Assembly: GCA_003214195.1 (NCBI GenBank)
Contig: QCLY01000001.1
Span: 1 to 64,000 of the forward strand
Direction: 5' to 3'
Source of the DNA: Prochlorococcus sp. AG-418-G23
GTDB lineage: Bacteria; Cyanobacteriota; Cyanobacteriia; PCC-6307; Cyanobiaceae
DNA: 64,000 bases
How positions within the stretch are numbered: position 1 is the stretch's first letter; the number at the start of each line of letters is the position of its first letter. Made by a program: the position numbers and the translations under genes. Positions 43,465 through 53,427 of the stretch are shown here, one piece after another. Below the pieces are notes generated by a model, which did no database searches, was not told the origin of the DNA, and worked only from the letters and a program-made list of their open reading frames with translations.

Positions 43465-44277
43465 TCAAAGAGTTTCTTTTACTAGATTTTGTATATATTC
43501 ACTATTAATCCTTTTATTTGATTTATTTCCCAATGTCATCCAAGCTAGATATTCATGATTTCCAGCAGGGCCAATTAGCGGAGAAGCTATCAAATTCTTT
43601 ATATTCCATTGGAAATTCTTAGCAGCGTAAATAACAGACTCTATAGCCTCAGAATGGAATTTAGGATTACGAACAACGCCTCCTTTACTGACTTTTTCTT
43701 TGCCCACCTCAAATTGGGGTTTAATTAAAAATATTCCCTCAATACAATCACCTTCTAATAAATTACTAATTGATTTAAAAACTAACTTCAATGAAATAAA
43801 AGACAAATCAGCAACCACAAAATTTGGCAATTCATTACTTCTAGATAAAAGATCATTAGGTTTTAAATTTCGAATATTAGTTCGTTCAAAAAGTATGACT
43901 TTTGGGTTATTTCTAATCTTCCATGCAGTTTGTCCATAACCAACATCTATCCCAAAAACTAACTTTGCTCCTTGTTGCAATAGGCAATCAGTAAATCCAC
44001 CAGTAGAGATTCCTGCGTCAATACATATTTTGTCTTTTACTTTAATTTCAAGTTTTTTAAATGCCTCCAATAATTTTTCACCGCCCCTTGATACAAACAT
44101 AGGTGCGGAATCAATAAAAAATTCAGATCCAATTAATACTTGTTGTCCAGGTTTATCCAATACTTTTCCATTAATATCTCTAACCTTGCCCGCAAGAATT
44201 AAACCTTGGGCTTTTTGACGAGTTTCACATAAACCTTTATTTAGAAGATAAAGGTCTAATCTACTTTTTTTAATCAT
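43465..44277 (-). CDS. TlyA family RNA methyltransferase
   Basis: N-terminal S4 region RLDLYLLNKGLCETRQKAQGLILAGKV and CIDAGISTGGFTDCLLQQGAKLVFGIDVGYGQ. Confidence 0.9.
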   Translation of the reverse strand: MIKKSRLDLYLLNKGLCETRQKAQGLILAGKVRDINGKVLDKPGQQVLIGSEFFIDSAPMFVSRGGEKLLEAFKKLEIKVKDKICIDAGISTGGFTDCLLQQGAKLVFGIDVGYGQTAWKIRNNPKVILFERTNIRNLKPNDLLSRSNELPNFVVADLSFISLKLVFKSISNLLEGDCIEGIFLIKPQFEVGKEKVSKGGVVRNPKFHSEAIESVIYAAKNFQWNIKNLIASPLIGPAGNHEYLAWMTLGNKSNKRINSEYIQNLVKETL

Positions 44278-44555
44278 CTATTAATCAAAAAAAAGAATGA
44301 ATAATGAACTTCTATAAGATTAAGATCCAGATTCTTTAATATACTCCAATCTTAAATAAGAACTAAAAAATTACCCATTATTACCGAAAGGAATAAATGC
44401 AACCATTTTTATATTTAAGCTTTATTTTTAGCTAGATAAATGTTACATAAGAAAATAATAATCAGACAAATATGTTCAATGACAAGTACATCTTTAAGGA
44501 ATAGGGCAATAATTCGATTTTGTTATAAAGTTTAAATTGATAATAAATAAAAATT

Positions 44556-45851
44556 GTGATCGAGCGTTACACTTTACCCGAAATGGGGAAAATCTGGACT
44601 GAAAGCGCAAAATTCCAGAGTTGGCTTAAGGTTGAAATCGCTGCATGTGAAGCAAATTTTTCGCTCGGGAAAATTCCTGCAAATGCTATGAAAGATATTC
44701 GTTCAAATGCAAAGTTTGATGAATCTAGAATTATAGAAATTGAGAAAGAAGTTAAACATGATGTCATAGCATTTCTTACAAGTGTTAATGAATTTGTAGG
44801 AGATTCTGGAAGATACATACATGTTGGTATGACCAGTAGTGATGTACTTGATACTGGCTTATCTCTTCAGTTAAAAGCCTCTTGCGAATTGTTATTAGAA
44901 GAAATTGAGAAATTAGAAAATGAAGTCAGATTATTAGCAAGGAAGCATAAAAATACATTAATGATTGGCAGATCCCATGCAATCCATGGAGAGCCAATTT
45001 CCTTCGGTTTTAAACTTGCTGGATGGTTAGCAGAAATAATAAGGAACAAAAAAAGATTGTTAACACTGAGAGAATCTGTAGCAATTGGACAAATAAGTGG
45101 TGCAATGGGAACTTACGCTAATACTAATCCGAAAGTAGAACAAATAACATGTGATTTACTCGGCTTAAAACCTGATACAGCAAGTACGCAGGTTATATCG
45201 AGAGACAGACATGCTGAGTATGTGCAAACTATTGCACTAGTAGGCGCTTCTTTAGATAGATTTGCAACTGAAATAAGAAATTTACAAAGAACTGATGTTT
45301 TAGAAGTTGAGGAAGGCTTTACAAAAGGGCAAAAAGGAAGTTCTGCCATGCCTCATAAAAGAAATCCCATTCGAAGTGAAAGAGTAAGCGGGTTGGCAAG
45401 AATTTTGAGGAGTTACGTCTTAACAGCACTGGAAAATGTTCCACTTTGGCACGAAAGAGATATAAGCCATAGTTCAAATGAACGTATCATGTTACCTGAC
45501 GTATCAATCTGTTTGCATTTTATGCTCAGGGAAATGAAAGATATAGTAAGCAATTTGGAAGTTTATCCAAAAAATATGCTCAAAAATTTAAATATATATG
45601 GTGGTGTAATCTTTAGTCAGAAAGTTTTACTTTTGCTTGTAGAGAAGGGCTTGACTAGAGAAAAAGCTTATAGCTTGGTGCAAAAAAATGCTCATCAGGC
45701 CTGGAATACTCAGAATGGGAATTTCAAACAAAATATAGAAAGAGATAATGAAATAATGGATTTTATTAATCAAAGTGACTTAGAAGAATGTTTTAATCCT
45801 TCAATTCATCTCAATAATTTAGGTGTAATATGGGAGAAGTTAGGTATCTAG
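44556..45851 (+). CDS. purB: adenylosuccinate lyase
   Basis: GSSAMPHKRNPIRSERVSGLAR. Confidence 0.96.
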   Translation: MIERYTLPEMGKIWTESAKFQSWLKVEIAACEANFSLGKIPANAMKDIRSNAKFDESRIIEIEKEVKHDVIAFLTSVNEFVGDSGRYIHVGMTSSDVLDTGLSLQLKASCELLLEEIEKLENEVRLLARKHKNTLMIGRSHAIHGEPISFGFKLAGWLAEIIRNKKRLLTLRESVAIGQISGAMGTYANTNPKVEQITCDLLGLKPDTASTQVISRDRHAEYVQTIALVGASLDRFATEIRNLQRTDVLEVEEGFTKGQKGSSAMPHKRNPIRSERVSGLARILRSYVLTALENVPLWHERDISHSSNERIMLPDVSICLHFMLREMKDIVSNLEVYPKNMLKNLNIYGGVIFSQKVLLLLVEKGLTREKAYSLVQKNAHQAWNTQNGNFKQNIERDNEIMDFINQSDLEECFNPSIHLNNLGVIWEKLGI

Positions 45852-45899
45852 TATTACTGAAAACCTTATCTAAGTTAAACCAGTGTTTTCAGAGGAATA

Positions 45900-47285
45900 A
45901 TGACAAAAAACTTTAGGATTGAAAAAGACAGTATGGGAACAATAGAGGTTCCCATGGAAGCTTTGTGGGGTGCTCAAACACAAAGATCGATAATAAATTT
46001 TTCTATTGGAGAAGAATTAATTCCAATTGAGTTAATTTATTCACTCACCCTCATAAAAAAAGCTGCTTCAATTGCAAATTTCAATTTAGGTTTATTAGAT
46101 AAAAGGAAAAAAGATTTGATTGTAGAGGCATGTACGGAAATACTTAATGGGCTTCACGATTCACAGTTTCCCTTAAAGGTTTGGCAAACAGGTAGTGGCA
46201 CGCAAACGAATATGAATGTTAATGAGGTTATTTCAAATATTGCTGCTTTAAAGACTAATTCAGAGCTTGGCAGTCATAAACCAATTCATCCGAATGATGA
46301 TGTAAATAAATCTCAGTCAACTAATGACACTTTTCCTGCGGCTATTCAAATATCTGTCGTTAATGAAATAATCAAAAATTTAGTTCCAACGATCAGAGAA
46401 CTGACTAAGATCCTCGATAAAAAAAGTGAAGAATGGAAAGACCTTATAAAGATAGGAAGAACCCATTTTCAAGATGCAGTTCCCCTTACTTTTGGGCAAG
46501 AAATATCAGGATGGTCAGAGCAACTTAAAGATGCTGAGAATGCAATTATCATGAGTCTGAATGAATTGTATTTCTTACCTCTTGGAGGAACTGCAGTTGG
46601 TACAGGGATTAATTGTCCAAAAGGATTTTGTGAAGAGTCTATTAAATCAATTTCCAAAGATACTAATTTAATCTTCTATAAATCAAAAAATAATTTTTCT
46701 ATCATGGCCTCGCATGACCGTCTAGCTCAAGTAATGAGTCAGATAAAAATATTAGCAGGTGCTTTATTTAAAATTTCAAATGATATAAAAATTCTATCTT
46801 CTGGTCCAAGATCAGGAATATATGAACTAATTATTCCTCAAAATGAACCTGGAAGTTCTATCATGCCGGGCAAAGTGAACCCAACTCAATGTGAAGCCTT
46901 ATCAATGGTTTGCACACAGATAATGGGTCTTGAATATGCAGTTTCAATGGCAAATTCTAGCGGCACTTTACAGATGAATGAATATAAGCCTCTAATTGGA
47001 TTTAATATTCTCACAAGTTTAAAATTACTTAAAAATGTAATAGAAAACTTCAGAATAAAATTAGTGGATGAGATGGAACCTAATCAAAAGAAAATGAAGT
47101 TAAATTTAGAAAATTCACTAATGTTGGTTACAGCCATAGTGCCAAAAGTTGGTTATGAAAAAGCAGCTGAAATTGCAAACCTTGCCTTCAAAGAATCATT
47201 AAATTTAAAAGAGGCAACACTTAAATTAGGTTATTTAAACGAAGATGAATTTGATAAAGCAATGAATATCAATTCAATGATTTGA
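45900..47285 (+). CDS. fumC: class II fumarate hydratase
   Basis: WQTGSGTQTNMNVNEV and GSSIMPGKVNPTQCEALSMVCTQ. Confidence 0.96.
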   Translation: MTKNFRIEKDSMGTIEVPMEALWGAQTQRSIINFSIGEELIPIELIYSLTLIKKAASIANFNLGLLDKRKKDLIVEACTEILNGLHDSQFPLKVWQTGSGTQTNMNVNEVISNIAALKTNSELGSHKPIHPNDDVNKSQSTNDTFPAAIQISVVNEIIKNLVPTIRELTKILDKKSEEWKDLIKIGRTHFQDAVPLTFGQEISGWSEQLKDAENAIIMSLNELYFLPLGGTAVGTGINCPKGFCEESIKSISKDTNLIFYKSKNNFSIMASHDRLAQVMSQIKILAGALFKISNDIKILSSGPRSGIYELIIPQNEPGSSIMPGKVNPTQCEALSMVCTQIMGLEYAVSMANSSGTLQMNEYKPLIGFNILTSLKLLKNVIENFRIKLVDEMEPNQKKMKLNLENSLMLVTAIVPKVGYEKAAEIANLAFKESLNLKEATLKLGYLNEDEFDKAMNINSMI

Positions 47286-47295
47286 TTAAAAAAAT

Positions 47296-50022
47296 TTAAG
47301 AATTATTATCAATTCGTTTTGTTGCAGGATTAATATCTTCAAAGACTTTTATAAGATCATTGGATTCAGAAACAGGAAAACGATTAATAGCTTTTAATGC
47401 TAGCTTTGCTTTGCTTTTTAATTTATTACTAACACCAATACAGTATTGCACTTGAGAAAGGACATCAATTGATCTTCTAATAATCCTCACTACATCACCT
47501 TCGTCTAATGAAGTATTAAAAACCAAATCTTTCCATTTTTTTCCTCTTGCCCATTCAGAAATAATTCCAGTCAACTCTGTTTCTAAATAGATAGGAATTT
47601 CAATATGAAACTTATTTTGTTGAAAAGAGACTAATTTTCTTAAACCATCTAATTCATTAAAAACATCCATTACCTTTAAAGAAGGCTTGAAATTACACCA
47701 AAGATTAGGTCTCCTTACATCAACACATATAGCTTGAATAATTGCAGCTAACTCAGGAGGATCTAAATCGTCTAAATAACCACTAACTAAAACAAGACCA
47801 ATCCATAATTCATTTTCACTTCTTATTGCACCAACTGTTTGTCCAACATCTGTCAATTCCAAATCATTTAAACAACCAAAATGATTCAAAATTTTAATCA
47901 AATCGGTAAAAGTTCTCCAGTTATGATTTTCTTTATCTTCAAGAAGTTTTTTTCTAATATTTATTTCTTGTTCAACATCAATAATTCTTTTTCTATATTT
48001 CTTTAATTTCTTGGAGTCTCCAAATCTGTGTACGGGATGATTAGTAACTGTCTCTTCTAAATTATTAATTTGTTGCTGTTGTGCCAAAACTTCCGTTGTC
48101 AAATCATATTGTGGAGTTTGTAAATCATTTTTTTTAGAAACTTCTAAAATTCGATCTACATAAAACTGCGACATATCATCTCCCCTAAATACCTCTCCAG
48201 AAAAATACATCTTTGGCACTTCAAGTCCTAAGATATCAATTGCATCCAAATCATTAAAAATGCTTACTATGTTTGAGGGTTTTATAAGAATAAATAAATT
48301 ATCAATTGTCAAACATAATAAACCCTTAATTTTTTGGGATTCATATATTTTCTTACAAATTAATCCTGGAATAATTTTTCTTTTAATTTGAGGAGCTTTG
48401 ATTGAAATTAAGCTTCCATCTTTAATATATGGGAGTGCATTAGTTATCTCCTCTGATAATTTCTCTGCTGCTTGTTTTTCTAAAATTTTCAAGAGTCTTC
48501 TCTCTTCTCTAAGACGATTTCTTAACTTTTCGTATTCATCAAAATCTTTCCATGAAACGGAAGATGTAATTTTTTTTAATTCAACTAAATCCTTACCTAA
48601 ATTTTCAATAATTATATTCTCACCTGATGATTCACCTAAATATAAAAAACTACCAAAACTTCTTTTGATTAATTCTTGAGACTTCTCTAAAGTATAACTT
48701 TGTAAAAGATTAAGTACCATTCCATAGCTAGGAGTGAATTGACTTTCTAAGGAATTTGGTTTGCTAATAGCCAGTGCACTTGCTTCTTTGGCACCTTCGA
48801 ATCTTGTTTGTAATGTAACAACATATCCCTGGTTATCTTTTCCTCTTCTTCCAGCTCTTCCTGACATTTGCAAAAATTCACTGCTAAATAATAATCTATG
48901 CCCATCTTCTGTCCTTTTTGATAAAGAAGAAATAACAGTTGTTCTTGCAGGCATATTTATTCCTGCCGCAAGAGTTTCAGTTGCAAAAACAACTTTTATT
49001 AAACCTTGCTGAAATAATTCCTCAACCAATTCTTTCCATGCAGGCAATAATCCAGCATGATGAGATGCAATACCGCGTTTTAATGCCTCGCATTGAGATT
49101 TATCTTTAATTGCCTCCTGATTATTTTTAAGATAAACATCTAATTTTTGGGATATCATACTTGCTTCTGAATAACTTACTAAAGTTAAATCTTTTATATT
49201 TTCAATAGCCTTATCACACCCTCTTCTACTAAAAATAAAATAAATAGCTGGCAACATATTTCGATCAGCTAGTTTCGAGATTACAAAGCCAATTGAGGGA
49301 GACTTTGGTTGCATTACCCTTCCCACTTTTCCTCTTATTTTCTGTCCTTTAGGAGCTCTCCAAATCTTACAGTTTGGATGAATTCCATTACCCTTATTAT
49401 TTAAAAGTGGATGGAGGCCTTTAACACTACAAAAAATAAAATCAAGTGGGACTGGTCTCTTATCACTATTAATTAGTACTGTAGGCCCATGAACTTTTTC
49501 TATCCAATTTTGTAGTTGATCTGCATTGGCTATTGTTGCTGATAAAGCTATTATTTGAGTTCTAGTAGGGCAATGGATTATAGTTTCTTCCCAAACTGTG
49601 CCTCTTTGGGGGTCATTCATATAATGACATTCATCAAGAATCACAGATTCTAAATTTTCTAAGGGATCATCAAATTCATCAAATTCGCCATAAAGCATGT
49701 TCCTAAAAATCTCAGTCGTCATGACTAAGATTGGTGCTTCTCTATTTATACTTATATCTCCAGTTAAAAGACCAACTTTATTCTCACCGTATTGATTAGC
49801 AAAATCTCTAAACTTTTGGTTTGATAAGGCTTTTAAAGGCGTTGTATAAAAAACCCTACTGTCATGAGATAAGCCTCTATATATAGCAAATTCACCTATC
49901 AATGTTTTACCTGAACCTGTCGGCGCCGTTAAAACAACAGAATTTCCGCTATTTATAGCTCGTATTGCTTCTAATTGGAAGTCATCTAGCGGAAAAGGGA
50001 AATATTCCTCTAAATTAAGCAA
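47296..50022 (-). CDS. DEAD/DEAH-box RNA helicase, Ski2/Mtr4-like
   Basis: LTAPTGSGKTLIGEFAIYRG, DECHYMND, ALSATIAN, QMSGRAGRRGKDNQGYV. Confidence 0.93.
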   Translation of the reverse strand: MLNLEEYFPFPLDDFQLEAIRAINSGNSVVLTAPTGSGKTLIGEFAIYRGLSHDSRVFYTTPLKALSNQKFRDFANQYGENKVGLLTGDISINREAPILVMTTEIFRNMLYGEFDEFDDPLENLESVILDECHYMNDPQRGTVWEETIIHCPTRTQIIALSATIANADQLQNWIEKVHGPTVLINSDKRPVPLDFIFCSVKGLHPLLNNKGNGIHPNCKIWRAPKGQKIRGKVGRVMQPKSPSIGFVISKLADRNMLPAIYFIFSRRGCDKAIENIKDLTLVSYSEASMISQKLDVYLKNNQEAIKDKSQCEALKRGIASHHAGLLPAWKELVEELFQQGLIKVVFATETLAAGINMPARTTVISSLSKRTEDGHRLLFSSEFLQMSGRAGRRGKDNQGYVVTLQTRFEGAKEASALAISKPNSLESQFTPSYGMVLNLLQSYTLEKSQELIKRSFGSFLYLGESSGENIIIENLGKDLVELKKITSSVSWKDFDEYEKLRNRLREERRLLKILEKQAAEKLSEEITNALPYIKDGSLISIKAPQIKRKIIPGLICKKIYESQKIKGLLCLTIDNLFILIKPSNIVSIFNDLDAIDILGLEVPKMYFSGEVFRGDDMSQFYVDRILEVSKKNDLQTPQYDLTTEVLAQQQQINNLEETVTNHPVHRFGDSKKLKKYRKRIIDVEQEINIRKKLLEDKENHNWRTFTDLIKILNHFGCLNDLELTDVGQTVGAIRSENELWIGLVLVSGYLDDLDPPELAAIIQAICVDVRRPNLWCNFKPSLKVMDVFNELDGLRKLVSFQQNKFHIEIPIYLETELTGIISEWARGKKWKDLVFNTSLDEGDVVRIIRRSIDVLSQVQYCIGVSNKLKSKAKLALKAINRFPVSESNDLIKVFEDINPATKRIDNNS

Positions 50023-50161
50023 TAATTGTGATTGAAGAGAGGATGAGTTAACTTCTTAATATATGATCTATATAGATATTAATAAACAAAAAATACCTTG
50101 CAAACTTTAATAGTAAATCTAAATCTTTTTATTTAAATCCACCATATCTTATTTTGCCAAA

Positions 50162-51301
50162 ATGAAAAAAGCAAAAATTCCAAAAAATAGAATCCGTAAA
50201 TTAAAAACATTTTCTTTAGGTAAAAAATCATTCGAACTTCTAAGTTTAAATTCGCAAAATAAAAAACTTATAGACTTATGCAGTAATGATTATTTTGGAT
50301 TAAGTAGAGACAAGGATTTAATAAAAGCTGCTTACGAAATAAGCTTGTTAGAAGGTATTGGTTCAGGAAGCTCTAGGTTTATTACAGGTTCAAGACCAAT
50401 ACATAAATTATTAGAAACAGAACTTGCCAAGTGGCTTGATCAAGAGAAGGTATTAGTTTTCCCAAGCGGATTTCAAGCAAATATAGCCGCTATCCAGGCT
50501 TTAGCAAACAGAAATAGTATCGTAATAGCAGATAAATTGATCCATAACTCTTTATTGGTTGGAGTCAAAGCTGCTCAAGCAAAACTGGTTCGATTTTCAC
50601 ACAATAATTTAAAAGATTTAGAAGACAAAATTATTAAATCTAACCCCACAAAAAATTCCATTTTAGTTGTTGTTGAATCTCTTTATAGCATGGAGGGATC
50701 AATTGCTCCTCTCAGAGAAATAACGGAAATTTGCAAAAAAAATAGTGTTCAATTATTAGTTGACGAAGCTCACGCAATTGGGATCTTGGGCTCTGAAGGC
50801 AGGGGTTTAAGTTTTAATTGTCGTTCAGATATAACTATGATTACTGGAACTTTTGGAAAAGCATTTGGAAGCGGTGGAGCTTTCATAGCTTCAAATTCAG
50901 AAATTGGAGAATATCTTATCCAAACAAGTGGTGCATTTAGGTATACAACCGCACTTGCGCCATCTTTAGCTGCTGGGGCGCTAGAAGGTTTAAAAAAAAT
51001 TTTAGAGAATAAAGAATGGGGTAATGATTTGTTATCTTCTGCAAATATATGGAAAGATGAAATTATTAAAAATTTTAGTTTTCCAGTTCAGGGAGATTCT
51101 CAAATTTTATCAATTATTGTTGGCAAAGAAGAGAAGGCAATTTATCTGCAAAAATATCTCGAAGAAAATGGGTTTTTAGCAATTGCGATAAGACCTCCAA
51201 CTGTTCCAGTGGGTCAATCAAGAATCAGAATAACAATACGAAGAAACTTAGATTTTAATATGCTAAAGAATTTCATTGCAGTATTAAAAGAGTTTAAATG
51301 A
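50162..51301 (+). CDS. bioF: 8-amino-7-oxononanoate synthase
   Basis: LCSNDYFGLSRD, GSGSSRFITGS, VDEAHAIGILGSEGRG, TGTFGKAFGSGGAF. Confidence 0.93.
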   Translation: MKKAKIPKNRIRKLKTFSLGKKSFELLSLNSQNKKLIDLCSNDYFGLSRDKDLIKAAYEISLLEGIGSGSSRFITGSRPIHKLLETELAKWLDQEKVLVFPSGFQANIAAIQALANRNSIVIADKLIHNSLLVGVKAAQAKLVRFSHNNLKDLEDKIIKSNPTKNSILVVVESLYSMEGSIAPLREITEICKKNSVQLLVDEAHAIGILGSEGRGLSFNCRSDITMITGTFGKAFGSGGAFIASNSEIGEYLIQTSGAFRYTTALAPSLAAGALEGLKKILENKEWGNDLLSSANIWKDEIIKNFSFPVQGDSQILSIIVGKEEKAIYLQKYLEENGFLAIAIRPPTVPVGQSRIRITIRRNLDFNMLKNFIAVLKEFK

Positions 51302-52002
51302 AACAAATTATTACTCAACATGGGTGGGGACTAAATAAATATTTCTGGGATTATTATAAAGTTGATTTTTTAAAAAATAATTGGCATTGGCAAGATAATG
51401 AAAGGGGCTATTTTTCGACAAATAATTATCAATCAAAATGGATTAAAAGTGAATCTAAAAAAGAAATCAGAATGACTTTATGCCATTCATTTGGTTTTCA
51501 TCTAATGCAAAAAAAAATTTTAAAAGAAGCAACTCATATTGTTCTTATAAATTCTTTTAATAATTTTCTTCCTTTAAGTAATAAGAGAAACCTTATTTTG
51601 AGGTCTATAAAAAGAATGGAAACAAAAATCATAAAAAATGAACCTAAGGATATGTTGAAAGAATTTATACATAGATCATTTATGCCAAATCATATGAATA
51701 ATAGTTTTCAAAATATCTTTTATAAAAGTCTAGAGAGTTTAAATAAAACTCTTCTTTTAAATGATTTAAAACAACTTTACATCCATAGAGATTTTCCAGT
51801 ATTTTTAAGAAAAGATTGCAAAATTATTTTTATAAAATCAGAAAATGATTTAATTCTTGACAACGAATCAAATAATAACTTTTTACATTCCCTAAATAAA
51901 ACACTGGATAGAAAGCCAATTTTAATTAAATTAGCTCGACAAGGTCATTGTTTGAATAATTTAAATTTATACGAGATCTTACTTAATACACTTAATGATT
52001 GA
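51298..52002 (+). CDS. bioK: alpha/beta-hydrolase-like protein in biotin operon, candidate BioK-type pimeloyl-ACP methyl ester esterase
   Basis: TQHGWGLNKYFWDYY, TLCHSFGFHLM (Ser elbow), SENDLILD, RQGHCLN; between bioF and bioC with overlapping stop/start. Confidence 0.7.
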   Translation: MKQIITQHGWGLNKYFWDYYKVDFLKNNWHWQDNERGYFSTNNYQSKWIKSESKKEIRMTLCHSFGFHLMQKKILKEATHIVLINSFNNFLPLSNKRNLILRSIKRMETKIIKNEPKDMLKEFIHRSFMPNHMNNSFQNIFYKSLESLNKTLLLNDLKQLYIHRDFPVFLRKDCKIIFIKSENDLILDNESNNNFLHSLNKTLDRKPILIKLARQGHCLNNLNLYEILLNTLND

Positions 52003-52765
52003 AATGGATAGTAAAAAGTGGAATGAGAAAATAAAAAATAATTTCAATGATGCCGCACATCGGTATTTAGAACATTCAAATATTCAGAAATTTTTTGCAA
52101 AAAAGATTGTTCAATTTACCAAAGAATTAAATCCCAAAAAAAAAGGGGAATGGATAGATTTAGGATCAGGACCAGGATTATTAGCTGACGAAATAGAAAA
52201 AGAATTTTCTTCTCAAAAAGTATGCAGAATTGATTTCAGCAAGAAAATGCTTCTTGAGAATAAATTATCTAGTAAAAAGATTTTATGGGATTTAAATAAT
52301 GATTTACCATCTGAGATCAAAAACTGTTCTCTCATAACATCTAACTTTTGTATACATTGGTTAAACAACCCAGAAAGAATAATAAAAAATTGGTTTAGTA
52401 AATTAGTTACTGGTGGTTTTTTAATTATTTCATATCCAACAAAAGATTGTTTCCCTGAATGGAAAGATACCTGTAGAAAAGTTGATATTAAATATAGTGG
52501 TCTTAGTTTTCTCTGTTCCAAAGAATTATTAAAAGATTTCGAAACAAATGAAATACATTATTCAGAAAAGTTTAATTATGTAGAAAATTTTGACGATGTA
52601 TATAAGCTTTTCAGAAGCATAAAAAATGTAGGCGCACAATCAACAAACTGTAAACGCAAGACAGTGAAAGAGTTCAAAGAAATTCAAAAGTTTTGGCCAA
52701 AGACTTACAATAATAAAGTTAACCTTTCATGGGAAATTGATATTCAAATAATAAAGAAATTATGA
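51995..52765 (+). CDS. bioC: malonyl-ACP O-methyltransferase
   Basis: WIDLGSGPGLLADEIEKEF SAM motif; NFCIHWLNNPERIIKNW; operon context. Confidence 0.88.
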   Translation: MIEMDSKKWNEKIKNNFNDAAHRYLEHSNIQKFFAKKIVQFTKELNPKKKGEWIDLGSGPGLLADEIEKEFSSQKVCRIDFSKKMLLENKLSSKKILWDLNNDLPSEIKNCSLITSNFCIHWLNNPERIIKNWFSKLVTGGFLIISYPTKDCFPEWKDTCRKVDIKYSGLSFLCSKELLKDFETNEIHYSEKFNYVENFDDVYKLFRSIKNVGAQSTNCKRKTVKEFKEIQKFWPKTYNNKVNLSWEIDIQIIKKL

Positions 52766-53427
52766 ATAGTATAGATAGCATTTTCAAATTTATAATTTGC
52801 GGCACAGATACTGATATTGGTAAAACTTTAATAAGCTCTTTTTTTGTGAGAGGATTAAATTCTTATTATTGGAAGCCTATACAAAGTGGAATTGAAACAA
52901 AAACTGATAGTCAAACTGTTGAAACACTTGCACAAGTTAGTAGAGAGAAAATAATTAAAGAAGCTTATGTGTTCACAAAACCTCTATCCCCTCATTGGGC
53001 TGCTGAAATAGATCAAAAAACTATTAATTCTAATAACTTACGACTACCAGAAGTAAAAGGGTCATTAATTATAGAAACAGCAGGTGGATTAATGGTTCCA
53101 ATAACACGGAATTTTTTGCAAATAGATCAAATAAAGCAATGGAATCTCCCAGTAATACTTGTATGTAAAAGCTCACTTGGCACTCTTAATCATACCCTGC
53201 TTAGTATTGAGGCCTTAGAACGAAGAAATATTGAGATTTTAGGTTTAGTTGTTAATGGTGAGAAACATCTAGATAATCCAAAAACGCTAGTTGAATTTAG
53301 TGGAATTCCTTTAATTACTGAATTTCCTTACATAAAAAAATTTGGCCCAAATACTTTAGATATACTATGGAAAGAACTTGATATCAAAAATAAGTTGGTC
53401 TCACTTTTAAATTCAAAAATAAATTAA
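52762..53427 (+). CDS. bioD: dethiobiotin synthase
   Basis: IICGTDTDIGKTLISSFFVRGLNSYYWKPIQSGIET. Confidence 0.95.
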   Translation: MNSIDSIFKFIICGTDTDIGKTLISSFFVRGLNSYYWKPIQSGIETKTDSQTVETLAQVSREKIIKEAYVFTKPLSPHWAAEIDQKTINSNNLRLPEVKGSLIIETAGGLMVPITRNFLQIDQIKQWNLPVILVCKSSLGTLNHTLLSIEALERRNIEILGLVVNGEKHLDNPKTLVEFSGIPLITEFPYIKKFGPNTLDILWKELDIKNKLVSLLNSKIN

